DNA from: an uncultured Eubacteriales bacterium
GTDB taxonomy: Bacteria; Bacillota; Clostridia; Oscillospirales; Oscillospiraceae
Direction: 5' to 3'
NCBI GenBank assembly: GCA_949296115.1
Contig: CASFNR010000009.1
Location: 30,949 to 94,948 of the forward strand
DNA: 64,000 nt
Under the pieces are notes generated by a model. That model searched no databases, had not been told where the DNA came from, and worked only from the letters and a program-made list of their open reading frames with translations. Numbering within the stretch: the stretch's first letter is position 1; each line of letters starts with the position of its first letter. The position numbers were made by a program, and so were the translations under genes. Below, one piece after another: positions 7,079 through 15,471 of this stretch.

Positions 7079-8857
7079 TCAGGCTCCTTCCGTTGCGGCA
7101 GCGGTTTCCGCCGGGGCGGCAGTGGTTTCCTGGGCCACAGTGGCGGAGCCGGCGTCCTCAAACAGGGCGTACAGGGTCATGGGGGTGAGGGTGGTGCCCT
7201 CGGGGATGTTCACGATGCCGGAATCATCAGGCTGGAATACCAGGGTCAGGGTGGTCCGGCCGCTGTCGTCCACATCCTGCCGGACCCAGCCGGAAAAGAC
7301 CTTGCCTTCGGGGACGGAGGTAATCACCGGGGTGACAACCTGGGTGGAGGCAGTGTCATAGAAGTCGCTGACCAGCAGGGTGTCTCCGTTCATGAAGGTC
7401 AGGCGAACCCGGCCCACCGGCAGAGAGACGTCCACGTTGGTGGCGGTGACCACCATCCACTTGCCGGAGTCCTTCTTCTCGAAGAACAGGGTCCGGTCAT
7501 AATCAAAAGTTTTGACGGTGCCGTCGGTACGGGTCACGTTCAGGTCAATGGACACCCGGACGGAGAACATGGAGTCGCCGTAGCGGGCATAATTGGTGAC
7601 GGACTCGTTGGCGAATTCATAGCCGGAGTTGCCCTGCATCCAAAGGTCGCCGGAATTGACGATGTCGGAGTAGGCCTTGGAGGAATTGTCGAAATACTTG
7701 GCCACATCGCCCCGGTCTGCCCGTTCGATCATATACAGGCAGTTGGTGCGGGCGGCTTCCAGCGCTCGGTTTTTCTCTTCATCGGACATGGTGTTGCTTT
7801 CGGTGCGCTCGGTGAAGGTCCGGGTGGTTTCGTCGTAGGTGACTTCCATGGCGTTGCCGTCGGCATCGCTGATGGTCACGGTGGGCTGGGCCATCAGTCC
7901 GGTAATCTCCTGGGTGCACATCACCACGCCGCTGAGTCCCTCGGGCAGATATTCCTCCGCCTTGGTGGTGGCCTCCTGGATGGTAAAGCTTTCGTCCAGG
8001 GCGACCCCGTTGACGTAGGCGGTGTGGCCGTTGAGCAGTTCAATCCGGTAGGTTCCCTCCCGGGTAAACTGCAGCTCTACGGTACCCAGTTCCCAGTCGG
8101 GAATCTCGCCCAGGTTTTCCAGGGTGGTGTCGCCCACGTTGTTCTTGTCTACCAGGGTGAAGGTGGCGATGGTTTCGTCGCCCATCCGAACCTGGTATTT
8201 CTTATCGCCGGACAGACCGGCGGAGGTCTCCAGATAGGTCAGCTGGGTGGGGTCCACCTTCTGCTGCATATAGCTGACGAACTCTTCCTTGCCCTCGTAG
8301 GGGGAATCCTGGGCGCCGGAGGCCTCATACAGGGCGCTCCAGTCGGGATTGGTAAAGAGCTGCGTAAAGACTTGTTCCGCTTTTGCGGTGGGCTGGCTGG
8401 CCTCGAAATCTTCCAGCCATCCGTAGAGCCAGTTCATGCCGAAATAGGTGCCCACAAAGAACACCAGAATGAACATGAAATACAGCGTGTAGAAGATCAC
8501 GCCGCCGGTGCGGGGACCCTTCTTTTTCTTCTTCTGGGGCTGCTGGATGGGGGCTGCCGGTTTCCGGGGGCCGGAACCGGATACAGGGGGGACACTGGCG
8601 GGAGCCTTCGCCGGCCGGGAACCGGAAGGGTTTTTTTCTGCCGGAGCGGCGGTCTTTGCTCCGGACTTGGGGGAAGATGCCGCCTGTCTGGGGGCCTGGG
8701 ACTTGGCAGTTTTTGTGGTAAGCAGATCCTCGTCCCACTGCTCCGCTTTCGGAGCGGGCTTCTTTGCCTCCTTGGCGGCGTTTGCGGCCCGTTCCGCCAG
8801 CAGCTGCTCAATATCGGTGGCTTTTTTGCCCTTCTGATTGAATTTTCCCTGATACAT
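7079..8857 (-). CDS. Large single-pass membrane protein, function unknown
   Basis: 592 residues. A charged, Lys/Pro/Ala-rich cytoplasmic N-terminus (1-115, with a KKKKKG patch) is followed by one membrane helix (about 119-142, VIFYTLYFMFILVFFVGTYF). A long extracellular part of repeated beta-type segments follows, then an InlB-like stretch near the C-terminus (SVPEGKVFSGWVRQD, MTLYALFED) and a Thr/Ala/Glu-rich tail. It has no LPXTG motif. It sits between the phosphodiester glycosidase (11 bp) and PAP2 (3 bp), so it probably acts in the same surface process as scaffold or receptor. Confidence 0.8.
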   Translation of the reverse strand: MYQGKFNQKGKKATDIEQLLAERAANAAKEAKKPAPKAEQWDEDLLTTKTAKSQAPRQAASSPKSGAKTAAPAEKNPSGSRPAKAPASVPPVSGSGPRKPAAPIQQPQKKKKKGPRTGGVIFYTLYFMFILVFFVGTYFGMNWLYGWLEDFEASQPTAKAEQVFTQLFTNPDWSALYEASGAQDSPYEGKEEFVSYMQQKVDPTQLTYLETSAGLSGDKKYQVRMGDETIATFTLVDKNNVGDTTLENLGEIPDWELGTVELQFTREGTYRIELLNGHTAYVNGVALDESFTIQEATTKAEEYLPEGLSGVVMCTQEITGLMAQPTVTISDADGNAMEVTYDETTRTFTERTESNTMSDEEKNRALEAARTNCLYMIERADRGDVAKYFDNSSKAYSDIVNSGDLWMQGNSGYEFANESVTNYARYGDSMFSVRVSIDLNVTRTDGTVKTFDYDRTLFFEKKDSGKWMVVTATNVDVSLPVGRVRLTFMNGDTLLVSDFYDTASTQVVTPVITSVPEGKVFSGWVRQDVDDSGRTTLTLVFQPDDSGIVNIPEGTTLTPMTLYALFEDAGSATVAQETTAAPAETAAATEGA

Positions 8858-8868
8858 GGCTTACCTCC

Positions 8869-10011
8869 TTAGGACGCCGGCTTGACCAGCCAGTAGTTGG
8901 GCATCCGCCTGGGTTCAGACTGGAGCAGAGAATAGCTGTTGATCATCTGCACCTGACCGGCTTCACCGTAGCGGCCGTAGGTATCCCGGTAGTACATGAT
9001 GGAGGAGGAGCCGCCGTCCATGTTGCAGGCGTTGACTGCGCCATACTCCACCATGATGTCAATGATGTCGGCATAGGTGCCGCCCACGGAACCGGCCTGA
9101 CGGCCGTCAATGCACACGAAAATCACGGTGCCGTCCGCCCGCTGACCGATGGCAGTCCGGGGATTGAAGCCGGAGTTCATGTTATAGGCCTCCATGTTCA
9201 CTTCTCCGTTCATCACCAGCACCGGGCCGAAACAGCAGCCGTCCCGGATGTTCATTTCCTCGGCCTGGGCCTGGGTCAAATTGGTGGTGGAGACCACCAG
9301 CACATCATCGGTGGTAAAGCCGGCGAAGCCCTCCAGACCGGGCTGCTTGTCCCGGGTCCAGACACATCTTCCATTGGACATCACCAGACCCAGGGGATAG
9401 CTGCCGACAACGGCGCTGGTGGTGCCGTTGTCATAGAAGGCGCCGGCGTTGATGGCCGCCAGCACATTCTCCTCTTCCATGACGGCGTTGAGCCGCTTGC
9501 CGGGAATGCTGGTGGAGTAATTCTCTGTGGAAATACCCATATACACCAGAGAGGGGTCCCGGACGAGCATGATGTGGGCATTGTAGGTATCACCGGCGTA
9601 ATCCTCAATCCGGATGCCGTCGGGGTAGTTGTCCCATTCGTTGCTGGTGGAGGAAATGGCGGAATCCTTCTGAATGATGATCTGGGAGGTGTTCGTTACA
9701 TCATCGGTCAGGCTGCCGCTGCCGCTGCCGGCGGAGGTGATTTCTGCCACCCGCTCTTCTCCGATGAACAGGGCGGGCATCCACTTGGTGGCGCTGGCCT
9801 CGATCAGGGACATGGTCAGCTTTTCCTGGGCGGTGATGGAGGGGCCGTTGAAGATCAGGTTCATCACCAGAACCAATGCGGCCAAAGCCAGAATAATGAC
9901 CGTAAACAGCAGCAGGAAGAACCGTCGGACAATCCGGCCCAGCAGACCGCTGCCTTTTTTCTTCTTGGGCTGGGGGGAAACAGCATCTGGGTATTGCATT
10001 TTTTTACTCAT
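8869..10011 (-). CDS. Phosphodiester glycosidase family (NAGPA-like) exoprotein
   Basis: 380 residues. One N-terminal membrane helix (about 28-50) anchors an extracellular domain with the NAGPA/exopolysaccharide pattern: AAINAGAFYDNGT, a central FGPVLVMNGE, RTAIGQRADGTVIFVCIDGR and the hallmark NACNMDGGSSSIMYY. The family cleaves sugar-1-phosphodiester bonds; the bacterial substrates are mostly unproven. It is second in the envelope operon, after a polyprenyl-sugar synthase/flippase fusion, so a surface glycan or teichoic-acid-like phosphodiester is a reasonable target by inference. Confidence 0.88.
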   Translation of the reverse strand: MSKKMQYPDAVSPQPKKKKGSGLLGRIVRRFFLLLFTVIILALAALVLVMNLIFNGPSITAQEKLTMSLIEASATKWMPALFIGEERVAEITSAGSGSGSLTDDVTNTSQIIIQKDSAISSTSNEWDNYPDGIRIEDYAGDTYNAHIMLVRDPSLVYMGISTENYSTSIPGKRLNAVMEEENVLAAINAGAFYDNGTTSAVVGSYPLGLVMSNGRCVWTRDKQPGLEGFAGFTTDDVLVVSTTNLTQAQAEEMNIRDGCCFGPVLVMNGEVNMEAYNMNSGFNPRTAIGQRADGTVIFVCIDGRQAGSVGGTYADIIDIMVEYGAVNACNMDGGSSSIMYYRDTYGRYGEAGQVQMINSYSLLQSEPRRMPNYWLVKPAS

Positions 10012-10023
10012 AGTGTCAACCTC

Positions 10024-11124
10024 TTATTTGGATTTTTGCGGTGCAAAGACCCAGCGCTGCTGGATCATATAGCTCAGGAAGTACAGGGCCGTCATTACCA
10101 CGGCGTAGATCAGGGTCCGCAGACCGTTGGAACGGTCGCTGATGGCGAACAGGGTGTAGAAGCCCTGGGTCAGCAGCACCTGGGCGGCCATCTGGGGCAG
10201 GGCCAGGGTGTAGTAGCGGAGCATGGCTTTCTTGGTGTCCACCTGGGCGCAGAAAACCATCTGCTTGTTCAGGAAGAAGTTCAGCAGGGAGGAGATCACC
10301 CGGGCGCCCACTCCGGCGGCGGCGGTCAGGGCAAAGTGCTGAAGCAGCGGAGCCAGCAGCCAGCTCAGCAGGGAGAAGCTGGCGGTATCCACCACGGCGC
10401 TGATAATGGAACTGACGGTATAGCGAAAAAAGTGGGCAAGAATCAGCTTATAGATTCGCCAGGAGTCGTGAATCACCCGGAAGTGGGAACTTTTGTTCTC
10501 TTCGATGTACACCGTGCGGATTTTGACCTCATCGAAGGGAATCGCTTTGGTCTTGAAGGCCAGCAGCATATTGGTTTCGTATTCAAACCGGTCGCCGGCC
10601 ACATCCATCAGCTGTTCCACCACAGCCCGGGGAATGGCCCGCAGGCCGGTCTGGGTGTCCAAAATGGTCATTCCCACAAAAATTTTAAAAATGGCAGAGG
10701 TGGTGTGATTGCCGAACCGGCTCCGGGGCGGGACGTGGTCCAGTGTGAAGTCCCGGCAGCCCAGGGTGGTATGCCCGGTTTCCAGCATATGCTCGCAGCA
10801 GGCCCTGGTATCGGCGGGATGATGCTGGTTATCCCCATCCACCGTGACCACGCCCACGCCCTCCGGGCAATTCTCCAGAAAATAGCGGAAGGCGTTTTTC
10901 AGGGCGGCGCCTTTCCCCTTGTTTACCTCGTGGTGCAGCAGGTGAATTTCCGGATGCTGGGCATCCAGATCATGGAAGTAGTGAAGATTCTCCGGCTTGC
11001 TCCCGTCATTGACCAGGATAATATGGGAGAAGCCGTATTCCAGCAGGCCGTCCACCACGGCAATCAGTTTATCGTCCGGATCCAGGGAGGGAAGCACCAC
11101 CCAGATGTTGGATATATCGTTCAA
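10024..11124 (-). CDS. GT2 glycosyltransferase-GtrA fusion
   Basis: 366 residues. The N-terminal half is a GT2 polyprenyl-phosphate sugar transferase (ILVNDGSKPEN, NKGKGAALKNAFRY, VVTVDGDNQHHP, CRDF). The C-terminal 130 residues form a four-helix GtrA domain (FFRYTVSSIISAVVDTASFS). The protein may make and translocate undecaprenyl-phosphate-sugar, like separate GtrB and GtrA. It starts at TTG 11124: that codon follows AGAGG-CGACCGAT, and an in-frame TGA upstream excludes longer forms. It is the first gene of the four-gene envelope operon, with its promoter at 11176-11203. Confidence 0.9.
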   Translation of the reverse strand: MNDISNIWVVLPSLDPDDKLIAVVDGLLEYGFSHIILVNDGSKPENLHYFHDLDAQHPEIHLLHHEVNKGKGAALKNAFRYFLENCPEGVGVVTVDGDNQHHPADTRACCEHMLETGHTTLGCRDFTLDHVPPRSRFGNHTTSAIFKIFVGMTILDTQTGLRAIPRAVVEQLMDVAGDRFEYETNMLLAFKTKAIPFDEVKIRTVYIEENKSSHFRVIHDSWRIYKLILAHFFRYTVSSIISAVVDTASFSLLSWLLAPLLQHFALTAAAGVGARVISSLLNFFLNKQMVFCAQVDTKKAMLRYYTLALPQMAAQVLLTQGFYTLFAISDRSNGLRTLIYAVVMTALYFLSYMIQQRWVFAPQKSK

Positions 11125-11175
11125 ATCGGTCGCCTCTTTTCGTCAGCGCAAAATCAGTCATCTTAAGCTCCGTTT

Positions 11176-11203
11176 ACTATATCATATATTTTTCGGAATG
11201 CAA
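11176..11203 (-). promoter_or_regulatory. Promoter of the envelope operon
   Basis: TTGCAT (11198-11203), 16 bp, TATAGT (11176-11181), leaving a leader of roughly 45 nt. Confidence 0.65.
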
Positions 11204-11358
11204 AGGCTTTTCATAAAATCTTAATACAATTTGTCGAGGGAAAATACCGATATTCCATGGTCATTCTGCCGGAGAATTCTAGGACCGCCTGGTGTTACTT
11301 TGCCATCAGAGGGAGAAATTATGTGGAGAATCGAAAATTTCCTTCGGGGAGAAAAGGG

Positions 11359-11387
11359 TTGCATCTTGAAAAGATTTACGGTAAAAT
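11359..11387 (+). promoter_or_regulatory. Promoter of the ArsR-family gene
   Basis: TTGCAT (11359-11364), 17 bp, TAAAAT (11382-11387), about 25 nt before the RBS AAGGAAGGGGG. Confidence 0.5.
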
Positions 11388-11418
11388 AAGGTACATCACG
11401 AAGGAAGGGGGCGTACCC

Positions 11419-11712
11419 ATGCAGACAATGCCCAGCCGGGAAACCATGGACCAGATCGGGGACCTGTTCAAAGGCTTTGCCGACAGCACCCGGGTGCAGA
11501 TCCTCTTTCTGCTGGCCCGGCAGGAACTGTGCGTGACAGACATCGCCGAAGCGGTGGACCTGAGCCAGAGCGCCATCTCTCATCAGCTGCGGCTGCTCAA
11601 GCAGATGCACCTGATCAAATTCCGCCGGGAGGGGAAGAACATCCTCTATTCCCTTGCGGACGACCATGTGAAAACCATTTTGGAAATGGGCCTGGAACAC
11701 GTTCTGGAATAA
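11419..11712 (+). CDS. ArsR/SmtB-family regulator with alpha5 metal-site pattern
   Basis: 97 residues from ATG 11419 after AAGGAAGGGGG; longer in-frame versions lack an RBS. Winged helix with recognition segment SQSAISHQLRLLKQM. The alpha3 Cys motif is incomplete (ELCVTD, one Cys). The last helix carries Asp81-x-His83-x10-His94-x2-Glu97, the spacing known for zinc- or cobalt-type alpha5 sites in CzrA and SmtB. It therefore looks like a Zn/Co/Ni sensor and not an arsenic sensor. No metal exporter is adjacent; the target is unknown and may be its own promoter plus distant genes. Confidence 0.85.
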   Translation: MQTMPSRETMDQIGDLFKGFADSTRVQILFLLARQELCVTDIAEAVDLSQSAISHQLRLLKQMHLIKFRREGKNILYSLADDHVKTILEMGLEHVLE

Positions 11713-11718
11713 AACGGA

Positions 11719-11753
11719 AAAACCTCTCAGCGGTTTCACGCTGAGAGGTTTTT
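11719..11753. terminator. Bidirectional terminator between arsR-like gene and ABC genes
   Basis: Stem AAAACCTCTCAGCG/CGCTGAGAGGTTTT with a 6-nt loop; T-tracts in both directions suit the convergent genes. Confidence 0.85.
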
Positions 11754-11756
11754 GAT

Positions 11757-12479
11757 TTACAGCACTTTGGACAGAAAATCCTGAAGCCGGGGATTCTGGG
11801 GATTGCCGAACACCGCTTCCGGGGCGCCCTGCTCCAGAATTTTGCCCCCATCCATGAAGAGAATCCGGTTGCCCACTTCCCGGGCAAAGCCCATCTCGTG
11901 GGTGACCACCACCATGGTCATGCCGTCGGCAGCCAGTTCCTTCATGACGGCCAGCACTTCGCCTACCATTTCCGGGTCCAGGGCGGAGGTGGGCTCGTCA
12001 AAGAGCATGACCTTCGGGTTCATGGCCAGGGCACGGACAATGGCGATGCGCTGCTTCTGTCCGCCGGAGAGCTGGCTGGGATAGGAGGAAGCCTTCTCTT
12101 CCAGCCCCACCCGGCGCAGCAAGGTCATGGCCTGCTCTTCTGCCTGAGCCTGATTCATCAGACCGGTGCGGACCGGGGCCAGGGTAATGTTGTGCAGAAT
12201 GGTCATGTTGGGGAAGAGGTTAAAATGCTGGAATACCATACCCATTTTCCGGCGCACGGTGTCAATGTCGGTTTTGGGATTGGTAATTTCCACGCCGTCA
12301 AAGGTGATGGTGCCGGCGGTGGGGGGTTCCAGCAGGTTCAGGCTGCGCAGGAAGGTGGATTTGCCGGAGCCGGAGGGGCCGATGATGACCACCTTGTCCC
12401 CGGGATAGATATGCTCGGAGATGTCATTGAGGACCAGATGGTCCCCGAAGGATTTGCTCAGGTGTTTAACGTCGATCAC
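11757..12479 (-). CDS. Polar amino-acid ABC transporter, ATP-binding protein
   Basis: 240 residues, full-length GlnQ/HisP type: Walker [11 protein letters not shown]-loop [10 protein letters not shown], signature [15 protein letters not shown], Walker [15 protein letters not shown] and H-loop VVTHEMGFA. It starts within the permease gene end (14-bp overlap), so translation is coupled. With the permease and the binding lipoprotein it forms a complete uptake system. The specific amino acid cannot be assigned from these residues. Confidence 0.95.
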   Translation of the reverse strand: MIDVKHLSKSFGDHLVLNDISEHIYPGDKVVIIGPSGSGKSTFLRSLNLLEPPTAGTITFDGVEITNPKTDIDTVRRKMGMVFQHFNLFPNMTILHNITLAPVRTGLMNQAQAEEQAMTLLRRVGLEEKASSYPSQLSGGQKQRIAIVRALAMNPKVMLFDEPTSALDPEMVGEVLAVMKELAADGMTMVVVTHEMGFAREVGNRILFMDGGKILEQGAPEAVFGNPQNPRLQDFLSKVL

Positions 12480-13227
12480 TTTGACGCAGCCTCCTTTCCA
12501 GAATGCTCAGCAGCCAGGAGAAGATGATGACCAGCACCAGGTAGATCACTGCGATGCCAAGCAATGGATACATCTGCTCGTAGGTCCTGCCGTAGATGGC
12601 CTGGGCGGCATAGACCAGCTCCTTGCCGCCGATGACGGTAATCAGGGAGGTATCCTTCAGCAGGATGATGAATTCGTTGCCCAGGGAGGGGAGAATGGCC
12701 TTGAAGGCCTGGGGGATGACGATGAAGCGCATGGTGTCGATGTAATTAAGACCCAGGCTTCGCCCCGCTTCTGCCTGACCGGGGTCCAGGGCCATCAGAC
12801 CGCCCCGGATAATTTCCGAGACGTAGGCGCCGGAGTTGATGCCCAGGGTCAGGGCACCGATCAGCGTATAATTCCGAGAGGAGGAGAAGATGACGAAGCC
12901 CATAATCAGCAGCTGCACCATCATAGGCGTGCCCCGGATGACGGTGACATAGATTTTGCACACCGTGTTCAGCAGCGCCAGAATGGGATTGTGGTGGCCG
13001 GGACGCTGCTGATCATGGGCAGTTCGGATCATGGCAACGATTACACCGAGGACAATGCCGATGGTCAGGGCCATGGCAGTGGCCATCAAAGTAGTGCCCA
13101 CACCTTTTAAATACTGCTGCCAGCGTCCGCCGTCAATGAACGCCTGATAGAATTTGACGTAAAACTCCTGGGAAAATGTGGCGGTACCTTCCCGCAAAAG
13201 GGGCTTCCATGCTTCGTACAGTTCCAC
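12466..13227 (-). CDS. Polar amino-acid ABC transporter, permease
   Basis: 253 residues from GTG 13227, placed 7 nt after AAGGAG; a longer TTG version upstream would overlap that RBS and is less likely. Five or so membrane helices and the HisM/GlnP permease motif ([36 protein letters not shown]) are clear. It is separated from the binding-protein gene by a strong hairpin, which probably lowers its expression relative to the lipoprotein. Confidence 0.93.
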   Translation of the reverse strand: MELYEAWKPLLREGTATFSQEFYVKFYQAFIDGGRWQQYLKGVGTTLMATAMALTIGIVLGVIVAMIRTAHDQQRPGHHNPILALLNTVCKIYVTVIRGTPMMVQLLIMGFVIFSSSRNYTLIGALTLGINSGAYVSEIIRGGLMALDPGQAEAGRSLGLNYIDTMRFIVIPQAFKAILPSLGNEFIILLKDTSLITVIGGKELVYAAQAIYGRTYEQMYPLLGIAVIYLVLVIIFSWLLSILERRLRQSDRR

Positions 13228-13325
13228 AGACTCACTCCTTATCAATAATAACAAAATTGTAAAACGATTGCCTCCGGAAAATCCTCCGTTATGAGCACTT
13301 TCCGCAGGCCACCGAAAAAGCAGAC

Positions 13326-13352
13326 CCTAAGGGCGGGAGACCCGCCCTTAGG
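13326..13352 (-). terminator. Intercistronic hairpin after the binding-protein gene
   Basis: Perfect 12-bp stem CCTAAGGGCGGG/CCCGCCCTTAGG with a 3-nt loop, then GTCTGCTTTTT leftward. It is likely a partial terminator or 3' protector that raises binding protein over permease. Confidence 0.75.
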
Positions 13353-13362
13353 AAGAACATGC

Positions 13363-14232
13363 TTATTCGCCGAAATACTTGTCGTAAATGGCGGGAATGG
13401 TGCCATCCTCGTTGAGGTCCTTCAGGGCCTGGTTGATGGCATCCAGCAGAGCGGTGTTGTCCTTGTTCACACCGATGGCGTAGTTGTCGTCAGCCACGGA
13501 GCCGTCCAGCAGGACCAGACCGGCGTTACCGTTCACAAACTCCTGAGCGGGGTTGGCATCGATAACTACACAGTCGACCTGACCATTCAGCAGAGCCTGA
13601 ACAGCACTGGCGCCATTGTCATAAGGCGTGACATTCTCGTCGCCATAGGAATCGGAGGCGAAGATATGGCCGGTGGTAGCACGCTGGACACCGATCGTCA
13701 GACCTTCCAGGTTGTCCTTGTCCACGTCGGAACCTTCCTTCACGATGACCCGCTGGCTGCTGGAGAAATAGGTGTCGGTGAAGTTCATGACCATCAGACG
13801 GTCTTCAGTCACGGACACGCCGGCCATGACGATGTCACTCTTGCCTTCCTGGACAGCCAGCAGAGCGGCGTCAAACTCCATGTCGTCCACTTCCAGTTCC
13901 AGGCCCAGCTTCTTGGCAATGGCCTCGGCAACTTCCACGTCATAGCCTTCGAAGGAACCGTCATCGGCAACCATCTCGAAGGGAGGGAAAGCGGCGTTGG
14001 TGGACATGATCAGCTTGCCCACTTCAATGGTGGTGAAGGCGGCAGCCTCTGCAGCCTCGGTCTCGACGGCTTCCGTCTCGGCGGCGGCAGTGGTCTCAGC
14101 GGCAGCGGTAGTCTCAGCGGCGGCGGTGGTCTCAGCCGCAGCAGTGGTCTCTTCGGCGGCGGTGTTGCCGCAGCCGGCGAACATACCCGCAATCAGCAGG
14201 CAGCTCAGAGCGATAGCAAACAACTTTTTCAT
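13363..14232 (-). CDS. Amino-acid-binding lipoprotein (ABC transporter)
   Basis: 289 residues from the ATG at 14232 (AAGGAG 9 nt upstream); another ATG 21 nt earlier is also possible. Lipoprotein signal with lipobox AGMFAGC, then a low-complexity linker of about four ETTAAA units, then a type II solute-binding domain (SBP_bac_3): LIMSTNAAFPPFEM, GYDVEVAEAIAKKL, SDIVMAGVSVTEDR and VDCVVIDANPAQEF. It captures a polar amino acid outside the membrane for the permease and ATPase downstream. It is the first gene of the operon, under a consensus promoter. Confidence 0.93.
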   Translation of the reverse strand: MKKLFAIALSCLLIAGMFAGCGNTAAEETTAAAETTAAAETTAAAETTAAAETEAVETEAAEAAAFTTIEVGKLIMSTNAAFPPFEMVADDGSFEGYDVEVAEAIAKKLGLELEVDDMEFDAALLAVQEGKSDIVMAGVSVTEDRLMVMNFTDTYFSSSQRVIVKEGSDVDKDNLEGLTIGVQRATTGHIFASDSYGDENVTPYDNGASAVQALLNGQVDCVVIDANPAQEFVNGNAGLVLLDGSVADDNYAIGVNKDNTALLDAINQALKDLNEDGTIPAIYDKYFGE

Positions 14233-14293
14233 TTTCTTGCACTCCTTGTTCATAATTGAAAGAATCCTTCCTCAATACTGGATTCTTGTATGG

Positions 14294-14322
14294 ATTATAC
14301 TCCCCTTTGTATACACCGTCAA
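14294..14322 (-). promoter_or_regulatory. Promoter of the amino-acid ABC operon
   Basis: TTGACG (14317-14322), 17 bp, TATAAT (14294-14299). Confidence 0.8.
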
Positions 14323-14397
14323 TAGGGCGAATGCACAACAATTCCTTAAAAAACCTAGGTCTCCCCGGAAATGTTTCACAAATACAATGGTTCAAAG

Positions 14398-14485
14398 TGA
14401 ATAAATACATATATTCAGTTTTTATATTCGAAAAAGCAATTTGCAAGAATTGAATATGGATGTGTATTTAGCTGAATATTATTCA
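14398..14485. promoter_or_regulatory. Cluster of TGAATA/TATTCA palindromes (ARG-box-like)
   Basis: TGAATA and TATTCA flank 8 bp at 14398-14417; TGAATATTATTCA is a compact palindrome at 14473-14485, and a half-site TGAATA lies at 14451. They resemble ArgR half-sites but the spacing is not canonical. They sit in the AT-rich gap 14233-14601 between the amino-acid transporter and cbiL promoters. Apart from these and the two promoters I see nothing else in that gap. Confidence 0.35.
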
Positions 14486-14516
14486 AATCGAAAGATGGAG
14501 CCGGGGATTGGAAGCG

Positions 14517-14545
14517 TTGACTTGCCCTGGGGAATCTGGTATAAT
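14517..14545 (+). promoter_or_regulatory. Promoter of cbiL
   Basis: TTGACT (14517-14522), 17 bp, TATAAT (14540-14545). The leader is only about 50 nt, too short for a cobalamin riboswitch. Confidence 0.75.
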
Positions 14546-14601
14546 CAGTCCCAAATTGCGGGGCCCCGGATGAGGCTTCACACGGAAAAGGAGAATGAAC
14601 A

Positions 14602-15300
14602 ATGAAAGGGACATTGGTTGGCGTGGGTGTAGGCCCGGGAGACCCGGAACTGCTGACACTGAAGGCCATGAAACGGATGGAGCAGTGCGACGTCCTGGTG
14701 GTGCCGGATGCGGATAAGGGGGAGAGCACGGCTTATAAGATTGCCCTGCAGGCCTATCCTGCGTTGGCGCAGAAGCCCACGGTTACGGTGCGGATGCCCA
14801 TGACCCATGACATGGCCCAATGGCGGGCCAGCCACCGGGCGGCGGCGGACCAGATTGAGGAGCAGCTGGACGCCGGGAAAATGGTGGTATTTCTGACTTT
14901 GGGCGACCCCACGGTGTACGCCACCTATATTTATGTGCACAAAATGGTGGAGTCCGACGGCTACCCCACGGAAATTGTCAGCGGCATTCCTTCCTTCTGC
15001 GCTTCCGCTGCCCGGCTGAATATCGGACTGGCGGAGGGCAGCCAGATGCTGCACATTGTGCCCTCCTCTCACGGCATTTCCGAGGCCCTGAAAATGCCCG
15101 GTGTGAAGGTGCTGATGAAAGCCGGATCCAAGATGCCCCAGGTGCGCAGGGAGCTGATGGAGTCCGGCATGGAGGTCAGCATGGTGGAAAACTGCGGTAT
15201 GCCCCAGGAACACGTTTACCGCAGCGCGGAGGAAATCCCGGAAAACGCCGGGTATTTCTCCCTGATTATTGCCAAGGACCCGGCCAAGGGGAGAGAATAG
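14602..15300 (+). CDS. cbiL: Precorrin-2/cobalt-precorrin-2 C20-methyltransferase
   Basis: 232 residues, near the usual size. SAM-dependent tetrapyrrole methylase fold: GVGVGPGDPELLTLKA at the N-terminus, TLGDPTVYATYIYV, and EIVSGIPSFCASAARL. CbiL/CobI adds the C20 methyl group to (cobalt-)precorrin-2 in corrin ring synthesis. RBS AAAAGGAG before ATG. No other cobalamin gene is nearby and the gene has its own promoter, so either the rest of the pathway lies elsewhere or this copy is orphaned. Confidence 0.9.
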   Translation: MKGTLVGVGVGPGDPELLTLKAMKRMEQCDVLVVPDADKGESTAYKIALQAYPALAQKPTVTVRMPMTHDMAQWRASHRAAADQIEEQLDAGKMVVFLTLGDPTVYATYIYVHKMVESDGYPTEIVSGIPSFCASAARLNIGLAEGSQMLHIVPSSHGISEALKMPGVKVLMKAGSKMPQVRRELMESGMEVSMVENCGMPQEHVYRSAEEIPENAGYFSLIIAKDPAKGRE

Positions 15301-15332
15301 TCCCCATTCTCCAAATAATTTCCGGATTTCTC

Positions 15333-15361
15333 TTGTATCTTTCCACCATTTGTGGTAAACT
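15333..15361 (+). promoter_or_regulatory. Promoter of prfC
   Basis: TTGTAT (15333-15338), 17 bp, TAAACT (15356-15361); the leader is about 100 nt. Confidence 0.5.
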
Positions 15362-15471
15362 GAACCGGATTGATGAAAATTTGCTGTTTGGAGGAAATCT
15401 GGAGATGCACAGTCCAACGTAGGCCCTCCTGCGGATCTGAAAGAATGTATGTTTTGGAGGGTTTAAAATTT

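Noticed and set aside
6608-8872. Very long open frame on the + strand opposite the 592-residue membrane protein gene
   Set aside because: Its translation is Gly/Gln/His-rich without domain pattern, as expected of the antisense of GC-rich codons; the minus-strand frame has RBS, membrane helix and operon context.
14040-14160. Short tandem repeats that might suggest a CRISPR array
   Set aside because: They are 18-bp codon repeats (ETTAAA units) in frame within the lipoprotein linker, without spacers.
14546-14601. Possible cobalamin riboswitch upstream of cbiL
   Set aside because: The leader after the promoter is only about 50 nt; no B12-box seen.
15370-15471. In-frame upstream extension of prfC starting at ATG 15370 or 15373
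   Set aside because: No RBS and not RF3-like; the ATG at 15472 has TTGGAGGG and gives the normal length.
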